A stretch of DNA of 64,000 bases from Pseudoalteromonas luteoviolacea NCIMB 1944 (GTDB lineage Bacteria; Pseudomonadota; Gammaproteobacteria; Enterobacterales; Alteromonadaceae): NCBI RefSeq assembly GCF_001625565.1, contig NZ_AUXS01000026.1:103040-167039 (forward strand), given 5' to 3'. The translations under genes were made by a program, and so were the position numbers. Below the pieces are notes generated by a model, which made no database searches, was not told where the DNA came from, and was given only the letters and a program-made list of their open reading frames with translations. How positions within the stretch are numbered: the first letter of the stretch is position 1; each line of letters begins with the position of its first letter. Positions 1 to 7,981 of this stretch are shown piece by piece.

Positions 1-153
1 ACAATGCCAAACATTAGGTAAATAATTACAACGGCTCTAGATCTGTCAAAATCTTCAGCCGTTCTTTAATTTGATCTGAACAGTAAGAGTATGAGCAATA
101 TTTAACCTGGCCTTTTTGATGGCTGATAGAGCTTAAGTCTGTCGTTAAATGGA

Positions 154-168
154 TTTGTGCCTGTCCCA
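154..168 (+). repeat. REP-like repeat TTTGTGCCTGTCCCA
   Basis: One copy of a 15-base motif that recurs, forward or inverted, at about nine places in the first 14 kb, clustered around the transposase gene at 6429-7406. The rest of 1-215 shows no gene. Confidence 0.6.
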
Positions 169-215
169 TGCTGTTCTTGGTTTTGGTTATGTTTTATTTA
201 CAACGCTTTTAATGC

Positions 216-713
216 CTATTTAATACGTTTGAAAGTCGCACGTAAATATCCGTCTTGATCCCCTAGACCAAGCTCAATAAGCGGATAGGTTCCTTCTTGA
301 ACCATAGTGTCACCCGTTATTGTTATTTTGAAAGGAATGGATACCCCCTCATAATTTGGAAAACTGGAATATTCGATATGTTCCGTCAATATATTATCTT
401 CGTAGCTATAGCGACCCAAAGAACCACCAAAATTATCAAACGCTACAACTTTTTGTTCTTTCGTCAGTTGAAACGAGCTAAACCTTGGTCGGTTATTACC
501 AATACTTGAAAACGCAAAATGGCTATCAGTAAATATTTTAATCATTTCACGACTTTTACCATCGAAGGTGGTGTATTTCTGGTCGCCTATAACTAGTGTT
601 TCTAATTCTAATTGCCACTCACCTTCTAGCGTGTCTGCTTGACGGCTGCTGTTTACTGTTAAGCACCCGCTAACAAACCCTAACGCTAGTACTAAAGTAA
701 ATAAAATTCTCAT
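216..713 (-). CDS. Lipoprotein with lipocalin-like domain
   Basis: A 165-residue predicted lipoprotein. The N-terminus has a short hydrophobic signal ending in a lipobox (VSGC, Cys17), so the mature protein should be lipid-anchored in the cell envelope. The body opens with an EGEW start and follows with alternating beta-strand-like segments, a pattern seen in small lipocalin-like domains; this family assignment is tentative. ATG at 713 places the signal peptide at the very start. It is the leftmost cassette-like gene of the array, but no clean attC is visible on either side. The specific ligand or function cannot be read from the sequence. Confidence 0.7.
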   Translation of the reverse strand: MRILFTLVLALGFVSGCLTVNSSRQADTLEGEWQLELETLVIGDQKYTTFDGKSREMIKIFTDSHFAFSSIGNNRPRFSSFQLTKEQKVVAFDNFGGSLGRYSYEDNILTEHIEYSSFPNYEGVSIPFKITITGDTMVQEGTYPLIELGLGDQDGYLRATFKRIK

Positions 714-764
714 TGCTCACATATCCATATTATTTTAAAAATCAGTGGCACTATCAGAAATAAA

Positions 765-1450
765 TTACCTGAAAGCTGGTGTTGTCAATAAAAATAAACA
801 CCTATCTATACCGCTTTCGCGCTCGCTCTCAAATTCGACAGGGCTCAACCCGTCATTTTCAAAATGTCTTCTTTTGCGCCTATTAAATACTGCTTGTACC
901 CAAATATACCTGAACGCGCTTTTGCTATCGACTGAGAATTCTTCACATAGATTAATTCAACTTTCAATCTCGTATAACAAGACTCTATCGCCGCTTAATC
1001 CCAGCAGTTGCCTTTGGGGCTCAAACTTCGCTAAACGCTTAACCTTTCAAGGTAATTCACGTAGTTTGTTATCTATTTTTCATTGATTGCATTGCGCTTC
1101 TTTCTGGGTGAATGATTAGCCCTAGCGTCACACCTCTTGTTGTTGTAGCTATATTCGTTGCTTGCGTAATGGGCAGCTCTGTCATATCCACACATAAGTG
1201 ATGTCCGTCTTTGATTTTTGATTTGGGTTCGTTGTTGTGAAGTTTCGCCACAGTATACTTGTGAAGACGTTGCTGCTCTTCGTATTACTCTTTGTAATGG
1301 CCTACATCATCTAAGGTATTAAACTGCTTATCGGAGAGTAGTTTAAATAAGCGCTTCCAGCTCGATACTTGCCGCGCACTTATACCAATTCTTTGGCAAT
1401 TTGGGCTTGCGTTACTCCATATTTCTCAGCAAGCTTAACTCTGATGCAAG
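765..1450 (-). pseudogene. Decayed IS3-family transposase remnant
   Basis: No intact gene fills 714-1575, but the minus strand carries broken pieces of a transposase. Near 1316-1440 it encodes a helix-turn-helix stretch (KLAEKYGVTQAQIAKEL, then in another frame ISARQVSSWKRLF). At 765-950 it encodes a segment with FNRRKRRHFENDGLSPVEFE, which matches the C-terminal end of IS3-family OrfB (YNxxRRHxxxxxxSPxxFE). Frames change several times and stops interrupt the rest. The element is dead, and no terminal inverted repeats could be defined. The 60-residue open frame at 1069-1251 lies inside it and is probably a fragment rather than a gene. Confidence 0.6.
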
Positions 1451-1530
1451 ATAGCAGGCTAAACTTAGCGACGAACGAGCACAAGCCTGCTGTTTTGGTG
1501 TATGTATCAATTGCCCTGCATCTGATAAAG
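1432..1530 (-). repeat. Degenerate attC site
   Basis: The arms AGCAGGCT (1453-1460) and AGCCTGCT (1484-1491) pair around the TTAGCGACGAACGAGC core typical of this array. The R' and R'' ends are eroded. Confidence 0.5.
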
Positions 1531-1575
1531 GAAGTTTATGTCTGCCCAAACTTATTTCTTACCTTATACTACTGA

Positions 1576-1863
1576 CTAATCTAATAAAAAAGACAAGCGT
1601 TCATCCGCTTTAGATGGGGTCAACTCGATGATTTCAGACTTAACTACATTTTCAATAACAAAAGGATCTTCCGCGACTATTCTTTCAATTTCTTCTTTAG
1701 ACACGTTTACTGCGATAATGCCACCACCTGCGTTAGGCTGTAAGCTTCCAGATAACATAAAAACGCCCGTATCGAACCCCGCTTGAAGCCACTCTTTATG
1801 GCCTTCCATAAAGTCTTTGGCTCGGGATTTGTTGTCTGATAACTTTAATTGAATAATAAACAT
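1576..1863 (-). CDS. YciI-like (YCII-related) protein
   Basis: A 95-residue protein with the YCII-related ferredoxin-like fold pattern: an N-terminal beta strand (MFIIQLKLSD), a helix containing HKEWLQAGFD, a strand with GVFMLSGSLQPNAGGG and a later helix leading to the DPFVIENV motif. YciI-family proteins are small, often dimeric, and of mostly unknown biochemical role; some take part in dehalogenation or degradative pathways. Length is normal for the family. It is a cassette gene, with an attC core on each side. ATG at 1863 has a GGAGTTATGAA context, so AGGAG sits just upstream. Confidence 0.75.
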   Translation of the reverse strand: MFIIQLKLSDNKSRAKDFMEGHKEWLQAGFDTGVFMLSGSLQPNAGGGIIAVNVSKEEIERIVAEDPFVIENVVKSEIIELTPSKADERLSFLLD

Positions 1864-1924
1864 TTCATAACTCCTTTGATATTCTCATGTATTGATTTCA
1901 AAATGCCTGAGCTATCTAAAGCAC

Positions 1925-2022
1925 ATAACATTTTAACAAACGGAAAAATAACAGGTTAAACTACGCGAAGAATGGCCGCAAGCCTACTGTTTTATATGCG
2001 ATTTAACCGCTTTATTAACAAC
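1925..2022 (-). repeat. attC site
   Basis: Cassette boundary between 2023-2352 and 1576-1863. It has the conserved core ACTACGCGAAGAATGGCCGC with ACAGG/CCTACTGT arm remnants. Confidence 0.6.
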
Positions 2023-2352
2023 CTAACCTCGGTTAATAAACACAGACTCTACAAAATGATGTAATTCACTCTGGTTGGAAAGGTATTCATCTATCTCTCC
2101 CCAGCATGTAAAAGTACTTTCATTGAAGCCCCCTTCAATATCATTGAAATACAAGCAACAATTACCATAAATAGCTACAACCCAAAACCCACCTCCTTCA
2201 TCACCAAGTGGCGACAGTTCCCACTTTTGAAGCTCGGGTAACTTTATTTTTTGCCACACAATTTTGGCTCTTGAACTCATTTCAAATTCTGAGATTTCAA
2301 TGATTCCTTCAAGGTGGCTTTTTGTTATCGGTTTCCAGGTACTCATATGCAT
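2023..2352 (-). CDS. Hypothetical cassette protein
   Basis: A 109-residue soluble protein with no signal peptide or membrane segment. It is rich in tryptophan and acidic residues (WELSPLGDEGGGFWVVAIYGN), the look of small cassette proteins that resemble immunity or accessory factors, but no family is recognised. Two ATG codons lie in frame (2352 and 2346) with no clear Shine-Dalgarno to choose between them. The stop lies next to the R'' end of attC 1925-2022. No function is claimed. Confidence 0.6.
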   Translation of the reverse strand: MHMSTWKPITKSHLEGIIEISEFEMSSRAKIVWQKIKLPELQKWELSPLGDEGGGFWVVAIYGNCCLYFNDIEGGFNESTFTCWGEIDEYLSNQSELHHFVESVFINRG

Positions 2353-2356
2353 TTAG

Positions 2357-2458
2357 ATAGTTAGCGTTTTAATAAACGGCGATAAATTGCGTGCTAAAAT
2401 TAGCTGCGAAGGAACGTATGCCAACTGTTTTTTCGCCCACTTTTAAGTAACTTGTTAC
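2357..2458 (-). repeat. attC site
   Basis: Core TTAGCTGCGAAGGAACGTATGCCAA, with GTTAGCG at the R' side and CTTGTTACG at the R'' side, where it overlaps the stop of the next gene. Confidence 0.65.
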
Positions 2459-2943
2459 GAGCCGATTACTACGGACTCTTTCACAAAGGCTAACCACTTA
2501 TCATCTTTGGATTTAATGATTTCATTTGAATGAGCATGCCCCCACGACTCACGGAAAACTAGGTAAACCTCTCCGAGTTCATAAGTAAATGCGATATTGC
2601 ACATTCCACCTTTTGAAACTGGGGCTCTTCTCACCAGTATAGAGCTAGACCAAAAAGCAGGTTCAATATGGCGATTAAAATCGGTACTTATATGTTTTAC
2701 TGATTTAGGTATTCTGGAACGTCTCCAGAAGAACTCTTTTTCAGTTTGACCTTTTATATTTTCAATTACCTCAAACACTACAACTTTATCAGTTATTTTG
2801 ATAGTTTTAGCTAACACTATCGTTGGTGTTTTCTGGACCAGTTCAGCATGCGTTAAACCATAACCAGGAGGCGGTACTGGACATGCCAAAACCCCTAGGC
2901 TAAAGAATATTGAGAATACCAAAGTACATAACGAAATTTTCAT
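2455..2943 (-). CDS. Exported hypothetical protein
   Basis: A 162-residue protein with a clear signal peptide (about residues 1-20, ending VLA just before a cysteine), so it is exported and could be a lipoprotein with a poor lipobox. The mature part begins CPVPPPG and has a segment TIVLAKTIKITDKVVVFEVIENIKG. This is reminiscent of the NTR-like exported domains in which a strand pair is followed by F-E-V-x-E-x-x-K-G, but the match is weak. Two cysteines (21 and about 113) could form a disulfide. The stop codon falls in the attC R'' end, as is usual in this array. Confidence 0.65.
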   Translation of the reverse strand: MKISLCTLVFSIFFSLGVLACPVPPPGYGLTHAELVQKTPTIVLAKTIKITDKVVVFEVIENIKGQTEKEFFWRRSRIPKSVKHISTDFNRHIEPAFWSSSILVRRAPVSKGGMCNIAFTYELGEVYLVFRESWGHAHSNEIIKSKDDKWLAFVKESVVIGS

Positions 2944-3265
2944 AAACTAAAGAAGAAGGAAAAGAAATGGACAGACACATTTTAAAAGGCCTTACCGAAG
3001 TCACTCTATAAGCAATTGGCCTAATTAGCTTTTTATCAGGTGTAAACTAGTATTTCCTACTCGTTCATGGTCCTGAACATTCAGATAATTCAAAGAAAAA
3101 CTTTGTGACTGTCCCACCCTGTTTTTCCAATATTACGCTCCTTATTTCATATTGCGCCTCGCTCTGCTGTAATTTTGGTTCTACAGCTTTTGTGCTATCA
3201 AGCACAAAAGCTGTAGTGATAAAATGCTAGCAGGAGCAATTTGTTATGTTGTTAAGACTGCAGCT
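2944..3265. other. Gene-free stretch with two REP-like copies and a hairpin
   Basis: It holds an inverted REP-like copy (TGGACAGACACATTTT, 2968-2983), a forward copy (TTTGTGACTGTCCCA, 3102-3116), a perfect hairpin (3181-3216) and a TTTGTTATG R''-like end near 3240. No normal attC core is present here, so the cassette boundary appears to have been replaced by REP material. Confidence 0.55.
3181..3216. repeat. Perfect 15-bp inverted repeat
   Basis: CTACAGCTTTTGTGC (3181-3195) and its exact complement (3202-3216) flank a 6-base loop. Neither strand has a T-run after the stem, so it is not an ordinary intrinsic terminator. Confidence 0.7.
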
Positions 3266-5644
3266 CTATTCGAATGCAGGGTCATACTTCTCGAAAGAAG
3301 GGACATTATCAACAGAACCATTTATTCCACCGAAAAGGTAGATAGCGCCATTCAACATGACAGAACCCATGCTTTGTTTACCTATTGGCATTGCAGTATT
3401 TTCACTCCAGGTCGAACTAACCGTATCTAAAACAAGTACAGTATCACGCGCAATATACCCGCCGATTATGTATATATTCTGGTCAATGACTTCAACAGAA
3501 AACCCGTATCTCATAGGTTGATTTAACTCTCCAGATCTTACCCATGAATCAGAAACTGGATCATATACTTCAAACCCTTTTTCGTTACTTGCTCCGCCAA
3601 ACACATATATTTCATCGCCAAAAGTTACACACTGGCTACCCCACCCTAGATTTGAGTTAGACTCCCTATAAGACCATGAATCATCGACTGGGTTATACTT
3701 TTCAACCGTGGTTAACGTGGTAGGTCCGTTCCTTCCTCCAAATACATAAATCTCGCCATCATATACACAGCTCGAGTGATTATCGCGTGGTGTGTCCATA
3801 GAGGCTCTAGCAGTCCATTGTTGAGTTTCCAAGTTAAATACTTCCACAGAGCTTATAGTAGAATTGCCTCCGATACTTACAGTAGACTGGCCTCCTATAG
3901 CATAGATTTGATTATCAATGTCATTGGCAGTATGGCTCCATCTAGCTGCCTGCATTCTGGCAATTGATCCCCAGCTTTTAGTAGACGTATCGAAAACGTC
4001 CACATCGCTCATATGCTCGTTGTGTTGGTTTAAACCGCCGAGTACGTATATTTTCCCGTTAATTTCAGCTCCTTCAGGACCACGTCTATACTTAGGCATA
4101 TTTGGTAATACTTGCCAAGGATTACTTACCACTTCAAGGTCAAATGCTTCAAGTTGAGCGGAGCTTTCACCGTCAGTTACAGAAATAATAATTTCGGGAA
4201 AAACACCAACATCTTCATTACTTGGAGTACCCGCGATCTCACCAGTCAGGGAGTTAAAAGAAGACCATGAAGGCAAATTTTGGACACTAAATTCGAGTGA
4301 ATCATTCTCTATATCCGAAATCGTTGGAGTAAACATGTACGCATTGTATGCCACAGTTTCAGTTACTGGGGATCCAGTAATGAAAGGTGTATCGTTTTCT
4401 CCAATAACACTCAACCTCACAGTTGCTATTTCACTTGAAATTTCTCCCTGCTTTAATTGGTATGAAAAGGTATCATTACCTTCGAAATTTGCGTTAGGTG
4501 AATACCTCAACGTTGGGTAATTTCCAGATACTATCCCATTAGAGGCTGATGTTATCATCTCGACGCTAACCTCGATGCCCAATGGGTTGTTGGTTTCAAT
4601 ATTGACTTCTATGGATTGGTCTTCATTAACTTCGACGGTTTGGTCCGCTACGATAAAATTTTGTTGGTATGGCGATGTATCGAATTCGTCCTCAACACCA
4701 TCGTTATCATCATCCGTGTCTATTGAATTGAAAATACCATCCAAATCTGTATCTAAATAATCATTAATGTCTACTCTTTCAAACCCTTCTACACCATCAA
4801 TCCAGTCATCTAAATGTCTTGACACTAAAGATGGATCTATATCGGGAATGGTTGCACGCAACGATTCCAGCAACTGAGTATCGTCGATGGCTCCATCTTC
4901 TCCAAAGTCAGCTTCTAACTCATTTAAGAGTTGTGTTAACTCAGCATCTGGGTTCGTAGAGTTGGCACTGGATTGATTTAAAGCATATCTATATAAAATT
5001 GAGGAAACAGAAAGTAAATATGGGCTTCCACTGGATAATTTATCGTCGTAAATAGATAAAGATGAAAAATTGTTTTCAGTGACGTTAGGAATGACTTTAC
5101 TAAAAGTGGTAAGAAATTCACGTTCAGCCTGGTTTTTAGCATCCTCGAAGTGTAGTTTACTTTTATTGATCAGATTTTTAACTCGTTGACTTGTGAGGTG
5201 AGTCAAGAGGTTAATGTAAGCAGTCTGCTCTTCTCGGTCAGATAAACCTATGACAGAGCGCAATGTTATGGTGCCTTGAGATAATTCGCCTGTGATCTCA
5301 TTTCGGTAGTACCCAGTGCCAGACAGTTCTATCAAGTCGGAACTGTCATTCAACAAGAAATTAAATCGCCCTAGGTCATCAATTGTGTTGGTGATTACTG
5401 TAGAGTCTGTATTAATCGCATCAGCAGAAAGTTGATTAACAGTGACTGTCGACCCAATAACAAATGGGCCTTTTTGGACGGCTCCCTCTACCTGTACCGT
5501 AGAGTTTGAAGTTACAGCTGGATCTGGAGTTGGAGTTGGAGTTGGAGTTGGAGTTGGAGTTGTAGCTGTTTCGCCCCCTCCGCCGCCGCACGCGCTTAAA
5601 AATAAAGCACTAAGCAAACCTGGAATTATCTTTTTTTTAAACAC
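3266..5644 (-). CDS. Large lipoprotein with cadherin-like and Kelch repeats
   Basis: A 792-residue predicted outer lipoprotein. Its signal peptide ends in a lipobox (LSAC, Cys19), followed by a glycine run and a Thr-Pro tract (residues about 30-42), a flexible stalk. Residues about 295-325 have Asp-rich, thrombospondin type-3-like calcium-binding repeats (DTDLDGIFNSIDTDDDNDG). Residues about 335-510 carry two Ig/cadherin-like domains (NDTFSYQL; ENDSLEFSVQNLPSW). Residues about 515-790 contain five or six Kelch repeats (IYVLGG, IYAIGG, IYVFGG), predicted to form a beta-propeller for binding or adhesion. At 2.4 kb it is far longer than its cassette neighbours, but an attC-like site lies upstream. 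Confidence 0.85.
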   Translation of the reverse strand: MFKKKIIPGLLSALFLSACGGGGGETATTPTPTPTPTPTPDPAVTSNSTVQVEGAVQKGPFVIGSTVTVNQLSADAINTDSTVITNTIDDLGRFNFLLNDSSDLIELSGTGYYRNEITGELSQGTITLRSVIGLSDREEQTAYINLLTHLTSQRVKNLINKSKLHFEDAKNQAEREFLTTFSKVIPNVTENNFSSLSIYDDKLSSGSPYLLSVSSILYRYALNQSSANSTNPDAELTQLLNELEADFGEDGAIDDTQLLESLRATIPDIDPSLVSRHLDDWIDGVEGFERVDINDYLDTDLDGIFNSIDTDDDNDGVEDEFDTSPYQQNFIVADQTVEVNEDQSIEVNIETNNPLGIEVSVEMITSASNGIVSGNYPTLRYSPNANFEGNDTFSYQLKQGEISSEIATVRLSVIGENDTPFITGSPVTETVAYNAYMFTPTISDIENDSLEFSVQNLPSWSSFNSLTGEIAGTPSNEDVGVFPEIIISVTDGESSAQLEAFDLEVVSNPWQVLPNMPKYRRGPEGAEINGKIYVLGGLNQHNEHMSDVDVFDTSTKSWGSIARMQAARWSHTANDIDNQIYAIGGQSTVSIGGNSTISSVEVFNLETQQWTARASMDTPRDNHSSCVYDGEIYVFGGRNGPTTLTTVEKYNPVDDSWSYRESNSNLGWGSQCVTFGDEIYVFGGASNEKGFEVYDPVSDSWVRSGELNQPMRYGFSVEVIDQNIYIIGGYIARDTVLVLDTVSSTWSENTAMPIGKQSMGSVMLNGAIYLFGGINGSVDNVPSFEKYDPAFE
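5526..5561 (+). repeat. Hexanucleotide repeat (GGAGTT)6
   Basis: Six perfect copies encode the Thr-Pro tract of the lipoprotein at 3266-5644. The unit is a multiple of three, so copy-number change would alter stalk length without a frameshift. Confidence 0.9.
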
Positions 5645-5693
5645 TTTTTAAGCCTTTTATATTTTAATAAAAAATGAATCTAAAATTGCCCAC

Positions 5694-5772
5694 AACGCCT
5701 TAACAAATGCAGAAAACAGCAAGTCAAGCCGTGCAAAAAACAAGCAGATCACTTAATTAATTTGTTATATTT
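5694..5772 (-). repeat. Atypical attC-like site
   Basis: CAACGCCTTAACAA on the left and TTAATTTGTTATA on the right resemble R' and R'' ends, with a shortened centre that lacks the common core. Confidence 0.4.
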
Positions 5773-5956
5773 CCGACATTATAAACCAAAAGCCATATCG
5801 AAAATATGCGAATAAAATTATTAATACATACATCAATCTTCTGCTTCTAAAAATTTAAGAAGAAAAATCAGAATTTAAATATTTACTAACAAATAAAACA
5901 CAAAAAGATAAAGCCACAAGTAAATAAATAGAAAAGCGAGAAAATAAGTAGATAAG

Positions 5957-6044
5957 TAGTGGAAAAATGGACAGGCACATTTTAACAGGCCAAATCAAAG
6001 TAGTGGAAAAATGGACAGGCACATTTTAACAGGCCAAATCAAAG
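5957..6044 (+). repeat. Tandem 44-bp REP unit, two identical copies
   Basis: The copies at 5957-6000 and 6001-6044 are identical and contain TGGACAGGCACATTTTAA. This is the inverse complement of the TTTGTGCCTGTCC motif found on the other side of the transposase gene. Confidence 0.85.
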
Positions 6045-6165
6045 TGCTGGAACATTGTTCAAAATTGAGCTTGCACCACTCGTAAAAATGTCAAAAAGAC
6101 CATTGCATGAGAATTCAATTGAAAATAAAGGCTTTAACTAACCTTTAAAGCCAAACTTCCTTACA

Positions 6166-6213
6166 CTAGAACATGCCATTTTTATCCACATAAACCACTA
6201 ATACTGTTTTAGG
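6166..6213 (-). pseudogene. 3' remnant of a second REP-associated transposase gene
   Basis: The minus strand encodes TVLVVYVDKNGMF and then a stop, which lines up with the C-terminus of the intact gene (TVLRVHAAKNDMN). Flanking sequence at 6080-6130 also resembles 6300-6350. Only the tail of the copy survives. Confidence 0.55.
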
Positions 6214-6290
6214 AATAAAACAAGTGGACAGGGGATAAAACAAGTGGACAGGCCCATTTTAACAGGCCCAAACCAAAGCACTAAAATATT
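6212..6290 (+). repeat. REP-like unit with partial tandem copy
   Basis: GGAATAAAACAAGTGGACAGG (6212-6232, split here as 20 + 1 bases) is followed by a near copy at 6233-6252 and by CCCATTTTAACAGGCCC, the REP body. Confidence 0.6.
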
Positions 6291-6428
6291 ACTCAAAAGA
6301 GGGTTCTCACCATTCGGTAAAAATACCAAAAAGAAAATTACATGAGAATTAAACTTAAAATATTAATTTTTTCATTTTCATAAACGAATGAGCTTAAAAT
6401 TGAGAATAATGTCTTTAACTAAAATATG

Positions 6429-7406
6429 CTACCCGACTCCCTTATACCAGTTCATGTCATTTTTAGCTGCATGAACTCTTAATACTGTTTCAGTGCCTAC
6501 GAAGTTTCCATAGTGATTGCCATAATTTTTTACCCTATCTAACCAGCTCGTCACTTCAATTTTCATTGACACAAGTACATGGGGCATATCTTTTGACATG
6601 TAACCTTTCTCTTTAGAGTGTAAATGACGGCCCGTCCAATCAACGAGCTCGAGATAATCCAAAAACAAAAATGGTAATGCGTGTTCTTGTTCTCTTCCGC
6701 CAAACGACTTTAGTGATATGGGTTGTTTGATGTGAGGCTCTGTTTTTCTGATGTTTGCTTTACTGCTTTGGAATTGCTTTATTCGCTCTTGAATCGATGT
6801 AAAGTCGCAGTCCTCTAACTTGTTTGCCATATTCGCTCGGATTGGGTTTAAATCCACATACGCCATGCAACTAAGCAATGCCGTTTCATCTAATAAAGCT
6901 TGTGATTTATATCGCCCTTCCCAATATTTGCCTGTACAGTTGTCTTCCTTGTTTGCTTCCTTTGCTATGTATTCATTAAGGTTTTTCATAAACCAGCTGA
7001 TGTCATAAAGCCTTGCACGCCATTTTGCAATCAACTCAGATTTAAGCAATTCCTCCGCCCTACTCAGGGTTTCACCGCGTAAGCCTCTATCAATGATTGG
7101 ACTACCTTTGTATAACTTGTACCACCTAGATATTACTTCAGCTTCCGACCAATCTAGAGCCTGGTGCCTATTCACTTTTACAACCAAATGATAGTGATTG
7201 CTCATGATGGCGTACGCTGCTATTTCAATTGCAAAAACACCACTTAGCTGTTTTATTCGCTCTACCAACCATGTTCGTCTGTGGTCAAAATTTTTGCCCG
7301 TATACTTGTCCTCTCCGCACAAAAAAGCACGGCGTACACACCGTGCTATTAAGTGATAATAAGACGTCGATGATAAATCTATTAGCGCTTTCCTTGCTCT
7401 TGTCAT
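6429..7406 (-). CDS. REP-associated tyrosine transposase (RAYT, Y1/IS200-like)
   Basis: A 325-residue HUH-type Y1 transposase. The HxH metal-binding motif is visible in AYAIMSNHYHLVVKV (about residues 63-77). The family signature AYVDLNPIRANMA follows at about 180-192, with the EGRYKSQALLD block just before it. Proteins of this family act on single-stranded REP sequences, nicking them through a tyrosine, and are thought to spread REP elements. It is flanked by the REP motif in opposite orientations (TGGACAGG on the left, TTTGTGTCTGTCCCA at 7513), as expected for its own substrate. The frame is intact and of normal length, so it may be active. Confidence 0.9.
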   Translation of the reverse strand: MTRARKALIDLSSTSYYHLIARCVRRAFLCGEDKYTGKNFDHRRTWLVERIKQLSGVFAIEIAAYAIMSNHYHLVVKVNRHQALDWSEAEVISRWYKLYKGSPIIDRGLRGETLSRAEELLKSELIAKWRARLYDISWFMKNLNEYIAKEANKEDNCTGKYWEGRYKSQALLDETALLSCMAYVDLNPIRANMANKLEDCDFTSIQERIKQFQSSKANIRKTEPHIKQPISLKSFGGREQEHALPFLFLDYLELVDWTGRHLHSKEKGYMSKDMPHVLVSMKIEVTSWLDRVKNYGNHYGNFVGTETVLRVHAAKNDMNWYKGVG

Positions 7407-7478
7407 TCCTATTCACCCACTAAAAACTGGATATTTAAACAGTAGTAAAAAAGTAAAATTTAAGCAATAGATTTATGA

Positions 7479-7492
7479 CCACAAATTTGTGG
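7479..7492. repeat. 14-bp palindrome
   Basis: CCACAAATTTGTGG, upstream of the transposase gene. It may be its operator or part of the REP structure. Confidence 0.4.
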
Positions 7493-7512
7493 CTATCACA
7501 TATCGCAAAAAA

Positions 7513-7527
7513 TTTGTGTCTGTCCCA
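7513..7527 (+). repeat. REP-like repeat, right side of transposase
   Basis: TTTGTGTCTGTCCCA is followed by a short direct repeat (GTCCCATATGTATG twice at about 7521-7549). Confidence 0.6.
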
Positions 7528-7589
7528 TATGTATGGTCCCATATGTATGTACTTGACAGTCACTCTTCACCACTTTCATTTACAAGTTT

Positions 7590-7814
7590 TTAAAACTCTT
7601 CCATGAGCGGGGCTACTACTCGCTTTTGATATTGACCAAGCGTTTCATCATGCTCAGCTATTACAAATACTTCCTTCGCTTGCCCTAAAGAACAATTCTC
7701 CTCGAGCCTTAAATACTTAATGATTTCAATAGGGCCAAACTGATTTTCGTCGATTAGCTTTTTAGCAATACCGACCAATCTGCCAACATATTCTTCAGGG
7801 GTCACATTAGCCAT
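7590..7814 (-). CDS. Hypothetical cassette protein
   Basis: A 74-residue acidic, mostly helical soluble protein (VTPEEYVGRLVGIAKKLIDENQ; SLGQAKEVFVIAEHDET). It has no signal peptide or membrane segment. The family is not recognised; the small helical build resembles bacterial stress or immunity cassettes, but nothing specific supports a role. ATG at 7814 follows an AAGGTTGTAGT leader. REP-like copies lie on both sides (7513 and 7871) instead of good attC sites. Confidence 0.6.
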   Translation of the reverse strand: MANVTPEEYVGRLVGIAKKLIDENQFGPIEIIKYLRLEENCSLGQAKEVFVIAEHDETLGQYQKRVVAPLMEEF

Positions 7815-7870
7815 ACTACAACCTTATAAATATTACGCTCGCCTTATCGACGAAAAAACAGCACAATAAA

Positions 7871-7885
7871 TTTGTGCCTGTCCCA
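7871..7885 (+). repeat. REP-like repeat TTTGTGCCTGTCCCA
   Basis: Identical to the copy at 154-168. It is followed by a short direct repeat (TGCCACCAAATAC region). Confidence 0.6.
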
Positions 7886-7981
7886 CCAAATGCCACCAAA
7901 TACATGCAACATATCCTCAAAACATGTCTTTTTACTTGCCATAGCGGGTTAGAAAAAAACGCGTCAATGCTACGAATTAGG

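Larger units (their letters stand above)
5645..6428. other. Gene-free stretch: weak attC, REP repeats, transposase remnant
   Basis: An attC-like site (5694-5772) comes first, then AT-rich sequence with no gene. A perfect 44-bp tandem duplication of a REP unit (5957-6044) follows, then a 3' remnant of a second transposase gene (about 6166-6213) and further REP sequence up to the intact transposase gene. Confidence 0.6.

Noticed and set aside
745..1086. 113-residue plus-strand frame
   Set aside because: It lies antisense to the IS3-type transposase remnant, whose C-terminal signature is on the minus strand.
5442..5651. Plus-strand frame with Gly-Val repeats
   Set aside because: It is the complement of the hexamer repeat and signal peptide of the lipoprotein gene.
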